NCBI GenBank assembly: GCA_002299785.1
Contig: DBNL01000048.1
Location: 29,626 to 46,608, forward strand
DNA: 16,983 bases
Origin: Verrucomicrobia bacterium UBA673
GTDB taxonomy: Bacteria > Verrucomicrobiota > Verrucomicrobiia > Limisphaerales > UBA1096
Reading direction: 5' to 3'
This document shows positions 1 through 6,131 of this stretch, piece after piece. Position numbers and translations under genes: made by a program. Positions within the stretch are counted from its first letter, which is position 1. Each line of letters opens with the position of its first letter. The notes under the pieces were generated by a model. The model made no database searches. It saw only the letters and a list, made by a program, of their open reading frames with translations, and had not been told where the DNA came from.

Positions 1-905
1 CGCAGCGATAGGTCGGGGAGGATATCCGTGACTCTGCCACGAGCGATGAGTTTGGCAGCGTCGCACTCGCCGGCGGTCTCTTCCCAAATCTCCACTTCGT
101 GCCCGATGACGCAGTTGTGTCGTACATAATCGGCATGGAGTGCGCCGGGCCCGTGCTCGAGCAACTGCGCGTACCGCCTAGCAAGGCTCTCGAGTAGCAC
201 GGGTAGTATTGCGGGGAGGGTGATGAGGATGTCCGGCGCCAATTCGCGCAGGCTGCCGGGAGGCTGGACGAACTTGCCGCAGGGCAAATCCGGAGTTGTG
301 GCGATGTTGATGCCGATACCCAGCACGGCGTGCTCGATGCACTCACCCTTAGCCACGGTCGAAGTGATTACGCCGGAAACTTTGCGGCCGCCAAGCAGCA
401 CGTCGTTGACCCACTTGATGCGAGGCGCTTGGCCAAGCGCGTCGAATTGGCCAAGCGCATCGACCACCGCCACCGTCGGCAGCATGCTGAGGCCAAGGCC
501 AAGTTCGCGTGCGGAACGGTTGGGCGAGAAAAGCGCCGTCAGGTGCAGATTGCCCCCGAGCGCGCGCCACGGCCGGCCCCGGTTACCGTGAAAGTTGTCA
601 CCGGTCATGGCGAGACAGGCAAACGGCGTGGGAGGCGGGGGACCGGTGTGGAGCAGTTCGCGCAGGCCGTCCACCTGCGAGGTGGCTGAGTGGTCAACAG
701 CCATGATTTGCCGCCATGGAGCAGGGGCGGGTCGGCGGACAATCTCCGCTTGGCACAGCCCGCCAATAGCCTGCCAAGCGCGCCGGGTATTGTCGCCAAG
801 TTCCTCGAAAAGGGCGGATTCCCAGCCCGCTTGGCCACCGCTTTCGGCGAAGCCGCGCAGCGCCTCCGGGCAATTTGTGATGATGAGCGATCCGGACATG
901 TTCAT
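1..905 (-). CDS. birA: Biotin--[acetyl-CoA-carboxylase] ligase, 3'-truncated by window edge
   Basis: This cytoplasmic enzyme activates biotin as biotinyl-AMP and transfers it to the carrier lysine of biotin carboxylases. 301 codons are visible and the frame stays open to base 1. The ligase core is recognisable from KWVNDVLLGGRKVSGVI (about residues 162-178; the family usually has KWPND), followed by VLGIGINI and a C-terminal beta-rich part. The nucleotide/biotin loop, normally GRGRRG, appears as GDNFHGNRGRPW (about residues 103-114). About 85 residues precede the catalytic domain and do not look like the classical BirA helix-turn-helix, so a repressor role is not supported. The start is ATG at 905, because an in-frame TGA lies 24 bases upstream; ATG at 899 is an alternative. 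The gene is divergent from the bamD-like gene. Two copies of the TTGGCCAA palindrome create a VDALGQ/FDALGQ repeat just before KWVNDV. Family assignment is secure; the role of the N-terminal part is unknown. Confidence 0.92.
   Translation of the reverse strand, partial: MNMSGSLIITNCPEALRGFAESGGQAGWESALFEELGDNTRRAWQAIGGLCQAEIVRRPAPAPWRQIMAVDHSATSQVDGLRELLHTGPPPPTPFACLAMTGDNFHGNRGRPWRALGGNLHLTALFSPNRSARELGLGLSMLPTVAVVDALGQFDALGQAPRIKWVNDVLLGGRKVSGVITSTVAKGECIEHAVLGIGINIATTPDLPCGKFVQPPGSLRELAPDILITLPAILPVLLESLARRYAQLLEHGPGALHADYVRHNCVIGHEVEIWEETAGECDAAKLIARGRVTDILPDLSL
425..464. repeat. Double TTGGCCAA palindrome as an 18-base tandem repeat in birA
   Basis: Unit 429-446 (TTGGCCAAGCGCGTCGAA) is followed directly by 447-464 (TTGGCCAAGCGCATCGAC), with 16 of 18 bases identical. 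The first copy is centred in a perfect 16-base palindrome GCGCTTGGCCAAGCGC (425-440). In birA the pair codes for VDALGQ-FDALGQ. Confidence 0.9.
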
Positions 906-989
906 CCACGCCGAGGTTGGCCTTGGTCAGGCGAGGGCAAAAGAAAAATCAGGCTGGAGCAACCGGGGCGCTTACCCTAAAGTCTGGCC
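906..989. promoter_or_regulatory. Divergent intergenic region birA / bamD-like
   Basis: These 84 bases separate two divergent start codons and must carry the promoter of birA (minus) and, most simply, that of the bamD-lptE-tgt cluster (plus). I see no convincing -35/-10 pair in either direction and no Shine-Dalgarno sequence before the ATG at 990, where the preceding bases are AAGTCTGGCC. An A-rich stretch at about 940-948 is the only AT-rich patch. Regulatory content is inferred from gene orientation alone. Confidence 0.35.
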
Positions 990-2027
990 ATGCAGCGTTG
1001 GACAAGTTCCTTGCTCCTGGCCGCGGTGGTTTTTCTGTCATGGCCAAATAGCTCACCCGCACCGATCATTTTCCGGCCCGGCGAAGGATGGTCGTACGAG
1101 AGCCTCAGCGGCGGTAGCGGTTGGCGTCGCTCGAATGCCAAGGATCAGCTTGCGGTGTCGAGGGATGCCTTCGCGGCGGAGGACTGGAAAACCGCCTTCA
1201 AGGCTGCCCGTCGTACGGTCGTCGATTGGCCTTTGTCCGACCACGCAGCGGAGGCTCAGTTGCTTTTGGCTCAATCGTACGAAAAACGAGGCGACGATAA
1301 GAAGGCATTTGCTGAGTACCAAAACCTTCTGCAGCTCTATCCCCAAAATATCGATTTTGAGGGTGTTCAGGCGCGGCAATTTGCGATAGCCAAGCGTTAT
1401 TTGGACGGCCAACGTTTCAAACTTTGGGGCCGCATTCCGTTTTACAAGTCGATGAAAAAGGCGGCGGCCATGTTCCAGGACATCGTGAGTAGTGGGCCAT
1501 TCAGTTCAGTGGCACCCAAGGCGCAGATGAATATTGGCCAGGCCTGGGTCAATGAGGCTGGTGGCTTTCAATTCTCAGAGAGTGAAAAGCACAAAAACTA
1601 TCGATTGGCGGTCCTAGCTTTTGAGAAAGCAGCCGACCGATATCACGACCGACCCGACATCGCCTCCGGGGGGTTGTTCTCCGCTGGTTCTGCCTATCAA
1701 CAGCAGTCACTCGATGCGGAATACGACCAGGGGGTGACCCACAAGGCCATCGACGCCTTCTCGGATTTCATCGCACTTTATCCCAATGATGAACGGGTGC
1801 CGCAGGCCCGGGAAAAAATTAAAACCATGAAGGTCGAGCAGGCTCTCGGTAACATGAAGATTGCGAGGTATTACGAAAAGCTGGGTAAGTTGGATGGCGC
1901 AAAAAACTATTACAACGAGGTGAAGGAACTTGCCCCCGGCACGGAGAGCGCCGCGATCGCACTGCAGAAGATCGACGAATTGCAGCGGCAGATCGATGAA
2001 GAAAAGGCACCAGTCACAAAACCGTAA
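990..2027 (+). CDS. bamD: BamD/YfiO-like outer-membrane assembly protein (TPR repeats)
   Basis: 345 residues. An N-terminal hydrophobic signal (about residues 6-18, SLLLAAVVFLSWP) is followed by helical repeats of TPR type: residues 52-80, 83-118 (AEAQLLLAQSYEKRGDDKKA), 154-190, 204-240 and 248-275, then a helical tail (284-335). Spacing and sequence match the BamD/YfiO family, which scaffolds the BAM machine inserting beta-barrel proteins into the outer membrane; typical BamD is about 240-280 residues, so this one is longer. There is no lipobox: the N-terminal region contains no cysteine, whereas classical BamD is a lipoprotein, so this copy is periplasmic or anchored by an uncleaved signal. 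The gene is followed by the lptE-like gene with a one-base TAATG overlap, which points to an envelope-biogenesis operon and translational coupling. A general tetratricopeptide periplasmic protein is the alternative. Confidence 0.75.
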   Translation: MQRWTSSLLLAAVVFLSWPNSSPAPIIFRPGEGWSYESLSGGSGWRRSNAKDQLAVSRDAFAAEDWKTAFKAARRTVVDWPLSDHAAEAQLLLAQSYEKRGDDKKAFAEYQNLLQLYPQNIDFEGVQARQFAIAKRYLDGQRFKLWGRIPFYKSMKKAAAMFQDIVSSGPFSSVAPKAQMNIGQAWVNEAGGFQFSESEKHKNYRLAVLAFEKAADRYHDRPDIASGGLFSAGSAYQQQSLDAEYDQGVTHKAIDAFSDFIALYPNDERVPQAREKIKTMKVEQALGNMKIARYYEKLGKLDGAKNYYNEVKELAPGTESAAIALQKIDELQRQIDEEKAPVTKP

Positions 2028-2548
2028 TGATCAGCCCTTCCTCCAGTCGAGCAGCCTTCTTTTTGGCCGCTGCTGTGATGGTATCCGGCTGCGCTAGCTA
2101 CCGGCTTGGCCCGGTGAACCCAGCGATCCCAACCGGCCAGGCCATCGAAGTCGGCCTGTTCAAGAATACCACGCCGCAGCCCGGACTCACCGAGTCGCTC
2201 AACGCCTCCATCCGCCGCGAATTGCAGCGCGACGGTACCTTTGAACTGGCCACCGGCGGCGATGGCGACGTGCTGCTCGCCGGCAATATTACCGCGTATC
2301 GCCGCTCTGCCGTGAGCTTTCAGCCGCGTGACATCCTCAGTGTGCGCGACTTCGAAGTGGAACTCGTTACCCGTGTTCGCGCCGCCGAGAAGACCACCGG
2401 CAAGGTGCTGATCGATCGCGAGTTGACCGGCCGCACCACTGTCCGGTTGGGTGGCGACTTGGCGAGTGCCGAGCGGCAAGCGCTCCCGATGCTCGCCAAC
2501 GACTTGGCCAAAAAAACCGTCGCGCTCCTAGCCGAGGGCGTATGGTAG
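2027..2548 (+). CDS. lptE: LptE-like LPS-assembly lipoprotein
   Basis: 173 residues with a lipoprotein signal: a hydrophobic stretch (AFFLAAAVMV) ending in lipobox VSGC with Cys22, followed by ASYRLGP, typical of the LptE family. The body (about 35-170) has the expected pattern of a beta strand (IEVGLFKNTTPQPG), a helix (LTESLNASIRRELQRDG), then strands ending in a helix (AERQALPMLANDLAKKTVALL). LptE plugs the LptD barrel in the outer membrane and helps deliver LPS to the surface. The length matches family members (about 160-200). It begins one base inside the stop codon of the bamD-like gene, and the last coding part holds an A7 run next to a TTGGCCAA palindrome (2504-2511). The family is judged from the lipobox and fold pattern; sequence conservation in this family is low, so a generic outer-membrane lipoprotein cannot be excluded. 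Confidence 0.75.
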   Translation: MISPSSSRAAFFLAAAVMVSGCASYRLGPVNPAIPTGQAIEVGLFKNTTPQPGLTESLNASIRRELQRDGTFELATGGDGDVLLAGNITAYRRSAVSFQPRDILSVRDFEVELVTRVRAAEKTTGKVLIDRELTGRTTVRLGGDLASAERQALPMLANDLAKKTVALLAEGVW

Positions 2549-2590
2549 TCCGCCGCTTGGCCAATCGGTGATTCTCTTTTCATCCCGCGA

Positions 2591-3736
2591 ATGTATGAGT
2601 TGCTAAAAACCAGCCCGCACAGCAAGGCGCGTCTAGGCCGGTTGACCACCAAGCGCGGTACGATTGATACTCCGGTCTTCATGCCGGTCGGCACGCAGGC
2701 CAGCGTCAAGGCGCTCGACCTGCGCGAACTCAAAGAGATCGGCACGGAGATTCTGCTTGGCAACACGTATCACCTGTTCCTCCGTCCGGGATTGGACATC
2801 ATCCGCAAGGCCGGCGGACTGCACCGTTTCATGAATTGGGACAAGCCTATCCTCACCGACAGCGGCGGGTTTCAGGTTTACAGTTTGGCCAAGATTCGTA
2901 AGGTGCGAGACGACGGTGTCGAGTTTCGCTCGCACCTCAGCGGCGAGATGCTCTTCCTTGGTCCGAGGGAATCGATGGCCATCCAGCGTGAACTTGGCTC
3001 CGACATCGCAATGTTGTTCGACGAATGCCCCCCCCACGGGGCATCCGACAGTGACTTGCAGGCCGCCGTCAAGCGTACGCTCGACTGGGCCGTCATCTGC
3101 GCCGAGCAACCCCGCGCCAAGGGCCAGCTGTATTTCGGCATCGTGCAGGGTGCCAATGCTCCCGAGCTCCGCAAGCGTTGTGCGGAGGAACTGGTCGCGA
3201 TGGACTTCGACGGCTACGCGATCGGTGGAGTCAGCGTCGGCGAACCGGAGCCCGAAATGATGCACGCCGTCGAACTCACTGAGCCACACCTGCCGGCGGA
3301 CAAGGCTCGCTACGCGATGGGGCTGGGTACCCCGGCGCAGTTGATCGAGCTTGTTGCACGAGGCGTGGATATGTTCGACTGTGTGCTACCGACCCGTGTT
3401 GCTCGGAATGGTACCGCCTATACCTCGCGCGGTGCGATCAACCTCCGAGCCAGTCACCAAAAGGAGGAATTCAGCCCGATCGAGGAGGGTTGCGAATGTT
3501 TCGCCTGCAAGCACCACACACGTGCCTACCTGCGTCACCTACTCAAGGCCGGTGAAATTCTAGGACTACGAATGCTCAGCGTGCACAACTCGCATTTTTT
3601 TATGGAGGTAATGCGCGACATTCGCCGCCACTTGGCCGAGGGCACATTCGATAGTTACCGCGAAGACTTCATCGGAAACTATCAACCCACCTCCAAGGTC
3701 CTCGAGGGCCGCGCCAACTCAAGGCTCCCGAAATAA
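2591..3736 (+). CDS. tgt: Queuine/preQ1 tRNA-guanine transglycosylase
   Basis: 381 residues, the normal bacterial length. Tgt swaps guanine-34 of tRNAs with GUN anticodons for preQ1 in the queuosine pathway, acting in the cytoplasm as a homodimer. Diagnostic elements: TPVFMPVGTQASVKA (27-41), LGNTYHLFLRPG (56-67), LTDSGGFQV with Asp90 (88-96), FDECPP with Asp144, YFGIVQG (181-187), GGVSVGE (212-218), the nucleophile in MFDCVLPTR (Asp263), and the zinc site C301-x-C303-x2-C306 with His332 in VHN. All key residues are present. It lies 42 bases after the lptE-like gene, with an intergenic TTGGCCAA palindrome (2557-2564) and no Shine-Dalgarno sequence, so it may be the last gene of the same transcript. 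A C8 run (3028-3035) codes for the CPPH segment next to Asp144. Confidence 0.98.
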   Translation: MYELLKTSPHSKARLGRLTTKRGTIDTPVFMPVGTQASVKALDLRELKEIGTEILLGNTYHLFLRPGLDIIRKAGGLHRFMNWDKPILTDSGGFQVYSLAKIRKVRDDGVEFRSHLSGEMLFLGPRESMAIQRELGSDIAMLFDECPPHGASDSDLQAAVKRTLDWAVICAEQPRAKGQLYFGIVQGANAPELRKRCAEELVAMDFDGYAIGGVSVGEPEPEMMHAVELTEPHLPADKARYAMGLGTPAQLIELVARGVDMFDCVLPTRVARNGTAYTSRGAINLRASHQKEEFSPIEEGCECFACKHHTRAYLRHLLKAGEILGLRMLSVHNSHFFMEVMRDIRRHLAEGTFDSYREDFIGNYQPTSKVLEGRANSRLPK

Positions 3737-4089
3737 GGCCTTTTTTTGGTTTTGTATGTTTTTTTTAATTTTTATAACACTTCATTTTTCTTCTATTAAT
3801 GACTTTCGCGTGGGTTAGCCGTTCACAAAGATCGACCTCTTGAGGCGTTGGTTTTGAACATCATATGTGAGTGCGTGCTTTTGGCTGGTTTCGGAGTGTT
3901 GGCGAAGAAGTTTGAGGTGTTCCAAAGGTCGATCGAGGCATCCACAAAATAGATTGAGCTGTCCTATAAGTACTTTGGTCGTTGATCATAGTGGATTAGG
4001 AGTCCTTCAAAGTGCTTTGACCCGTGACCGAAGTTGTTTGTTCAGCGGCCTTAAGCCTTTTTGGTTACCAAAGATATTTTATTCCGAAG
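3737..4089. other. 353-base AT-rich gap between convergent genes, no supported gene
   Basis: The gap lies between the tgt stop and the stop of the minus-strand secreted-protein gene. It starts with T-rich DNA (3739-3800) that could help end tgt transcription, but no proper stem-loop precedes the T runs. Two inverted-repeat pairs are visible: GATCGACCT (3830-3838) with AGGTCGATC (3926-3934), and AAGTACTTTG (3968-3977) with CAAAGTGCTT (4008-4017), the latter a 10-pair stem with one G-T wobble and a 30-base loop. A short open stretch ending at a TAG near 3951 reads VLLAGFGVLAKKFEVFQRSI, too short and without a clear start to call. The content is AT-rich compared with both flanks and could be a decayed gene or a small RNA; neither is proven. 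Confidence 0.4.
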
Positions 4090-5478
4090 CTAGTTTTGTA
4101 GGGAATCCAATATGATTGGCTTGGCTAACCGGGGTTCGAGGGATTTTAATTTTTCAAAGGCAGCGGTGACGTGTTTATTAACGGTAGAGGCATATGGTTG
4201 AAGTTGGATGGCTACGGTCCAGCCCAGGTGTTTGCGGATGTTGAGTAAATTTTCGAGTTGGTCTGTGATGGGCTTTTCACCTTGAAAAGCTTGGCCAAGC
4301 GCTTCGTCAGCAAATTGAATTGATCCGTCATTGGTGATCCCGAGTTTCACGGTCACAAGGCCCGGTTTTTTGCAAAAAGGTTTCAGCTCTGCTGCGAGTT
4401 GTAATTCTTTCAGCAGTTTTTTGCCTTTTTCATTTAAATCTGATGCAGGCACTTGGCCTAGCGTTTGCCTAAGTTCGCCGAGGTGAAGGCGCATCAATTT
4501 CAATGGTCGATTTCGCAGGCCGGTTTTTGCGCCGCCGGAGGCCAAGTGGATGAGTTGTTGCAAGTCGGCGACGTTCAACTGCCAGTCGAGTGGCACGGCG
4601 TTGGAGTGCGTCCGACTTGTGGCTGTTTTATAATCTACAAACAGTCGATACTGCTCAAGCGACCTGCCATCGAATGCGCCCGGTGTGATCTCGATTCGCT
4701 TGACCAAGCGTTGATTTTTTGCGAGCACCAGTTTCTCCGGGGCGGCGCGAATGCTTGTGGGAGCAAGAGGTGAACGCCCGCCGGTGGCATCCAAAAACCA
4801 AAGCGCAAAGTCGCTTGGCCAATGGATTGTCTTGGGTGTCTCGGACAAGTTGAGCAGTTCCAATTCGAGCATCGTCGGATCGAGCGGGAGCAATCGATCG
4901 GGGCTGTCGAGTCGAAGCGCAATCTCGGCTTGGTTACGCCTGGCGATATAGTCGCTCGGGGTCAGCAGCGTGGCGCGGATCGGCTCGGCCGTGGCGGAGT
5001 TTTCCCAGAGTTGCCAGCCGCGTCCAACTTGCGGCTGTTGGTTGTCGAGCAGGCCGGTGTATCGGGCGGTGATTTTGTATTCGCCGGAGCGGTCGATGTT
5101 GAGCCAGTCGCCAAGGTTCGTCTCGAAAACGGCCGCCTTGCCAGGGAGTAGTCGCGCGGCGCGGGCGAACAGGTGTGCTGTCAACTGTGCGGCGGAAGTC
5201 GCCGGATCAGAGTGAAGAGTGAGTTGGCCAAGCGATGCGGTGACGCGGCCGTTCAACCGGCAGCAGCCTTCCCACATGAACGCCAGTCGTTGATCGCCGC
5301 GATTGACGAACTCCCAGCGCAGCGGCACCGGGTCGCCGATAACGTGAAACGGCGCCTCGGGAATCGCGAGCCGCAACTCGACCTCCGCCGCGTTGCCAAG
5401 CGGCGCAGTCATGCCAAGCGCCAGCAGGAAAACAGCGAGCCGGTTACTTGGCGGATTTTTTGACGACGATGTCGTCAT
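4090..5478 (-). CDS. Exported protein of unknown function with an ExbD/TolR-like C-terminal segment
   Basis: 462 residues. A signal peptide (RLAVFLLALGMTAPLGNAA, about 13-31) predicts export. Residues 32-170 are rich in beta strands (VELRLAIPEAPFHVIGDPVP, then LRWEFVNRG), like an Ig-type or proteinase-inhibitor-like sandwich; residues 185-300 look like a second such domain (LELELLNLSETPKTIHWPSD). A helical part (303-365) precedes residues 373-447 (VTVKLGITNDGSI, later TVAIQLQPYAS and HVTAAFEKLKSL), whose strand-strand-helix-strand-helix order resembles the periplasmic domain of ExbD/TolR. That last point is my reading of the pattern and is weak. Cysteines at 72, 73 and 369 are few. It is the last gene of the ABC operon; its ATG lies 35 bases inside the preceding gene, suggesting coupled translation. 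I do not recognise the family. Confidence 0.75.
   Translation of the reverse strand: MTTSSSKNPPSNRLAVFLLALGMTAPLGNAAEVELRLAIPEAPFHVIGDPVPLRWEFVNRGDQRLAFMWEGCCRLNGRVTASLGQLTLHSDPATSAAQLTAHLFARAARLLPGKAAVFETNLGDWLNIDRSGEYKITARYTGLLDNQQPQVGRGWQLWENSATAEPIRATLLTPSDYIARRNQAEIALRLDSPDRLLPLDPTMLELELLNLSETPKTIHWPSDFALWFLDATGGRSPLAPTSIRAAPEKLVLAKNQRLVKRIEITPGAFDGRSLEQYRLFVDYKTATSRTHSNAVPLDWQLNVADLQQLIHLASGGAKTGLRNRPLKLMRLHLGELRQTLGQVPASDLNEKGKKLLKELQLAAELKPFCKKPGLVTVKLGITNDGSIQFADEALGQAFQGEKPITDQLENLLNIRKHLGWTVAIQLQPYASTVNKHVTAAFEKLKSLEPRLAKPIILDSLQN
4289..4300. repeat. TTGGCCAA family palindrome, 12-base copy
   Basis: GCTTGGCCAAGC is a perfect 12-base palindrome followed by GC. On the minus strand it is read as EALGQAF in the 462-residue exported protein. 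Another 12-base copy lies at 14626-14637 in the GldA-like gene. Confidence 0.85.
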
Positions 5479-6127
5479 AACGAATCGGGGTACCGGAGTA
5501 GGGGCTTCCCCAAATGGAGGGCTTGCCGTTGCGCGGTTCCTTGGTTTCCTTGTGAGTGATGGTTGGCTTGGCTGGTGCCTTTTTGCCGTCGGCCCAAACC
5601 CTGCCGCTGACCGTCCATTCGGCAGCGCCGGTTTGCTCGACTCTCAGCGCGAGTCGAAGCCACTCGCCGCCGCCCCAGCGAAAGGGCACCTTGGCCATGA
5701 CGGCACTGCCCTTGAGCAACTCGATCGCCCGTTTGGCCGGGGCGACCTGCAGTCGGTAGCCGTTGACGCCGTTCAACGCGATACCGAACACCGGGTAGCG
5801 GCGACCTTTTTTTGTGCCGAACATCCGTGCACTGATTTCGTTGCCGTGGCGGGCTGACGGGCCAAACATGAAGCCGAACGCATCGAGCGGTGCTCCTGGC
5901 AACTCGAGATATTTGTTGCCCTCTTCCTGCTTCACCGCGAAGTCGCCGTCGAGCACGAGGAAATCTTCCGGTACCTCGCCGGTTTTTGTTTTTTCAAAAT
6001 TGGTTTGGTACAGCGGTTCCGCAGCGTAAAGGGTTAGAGCCGCGAGTCCAATTAGCAATGCAGAAGCCGTTTGCTTGATTCTGATCATGTTCGTTGTTCT
6101 GACGCAGTTAGCTGTTCGGTTGTTCAT
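5444..6127 (-). CDS. Exported beta-rich protein, possible LamG/DUF1080-like fold, unknown function
   Basis: 227 residues. A signal peptide ends about residue 35 (ASALLIGLAALTLYAAEP). The remainder reads as a beta-sandwich: LYQTNFEKTKTGEVPEDFLV, then GNKYLELPG, GYRLQVAPAKRAIELLKG, EWLRLALRVEQTG and a C-terminal IRYDDIVVKKSA. The order 'object with duration/amount, narrative strand, WLRLALRVE, final YDDIVV' is typical of concanavalin-like carbohydrate-binding or 3-keto-disaccharide-hydrolase-like (DUF1080) proteins in this group, but no catalytic residues can be assigned. The start at 6127 is 4 bases after the permease stop and is preceded by GGGGGGAT, the best ribosome-binding-like site in this operon; Met14 (ATG at 6088) would give a more usual signal peptide but has no such site. 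It overlaps the next gene by 35 bases. Function is not known. Confidence 0.75.
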   Translation of the reverse strand: MNNRTANCVRTTNMIRIKQTASALLIGLAALTLYAAEPLYQTNFEKTKTGEVPEDFLVLDGDFAVKQEEGNKYLELPGAPLDAFGFMFGPSARHGNEISARMFGTKKGRRYPVFGIALNGVNGYRLQVAPAKRAIELLKGSAVMAKVPFRWGGGEWLRLALRVEQTGAAEWTVSGRVWADGKKAPAKPTITHKETKEPRNGKPSIWGSPYSGTPIRYDDIVVKKSAK

Positions 6128-6131
6128 CCAA

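Noticed and set aside
2633..3289. A 218-codon minus-strand frame opposite tgt
   Set aside because: It is a shadow of tgt, whose catalytic and zinc residues are all present on the plus strand.
3867..4115. An 82-codon plus-strand frame in the intergenic gap
   Set aside because: It starts with GTG without a ribosome-binding site, has an odd Cys/Trp/Arg-rich composition and runs 26 bases into the convergent gene; not supported as a gene.
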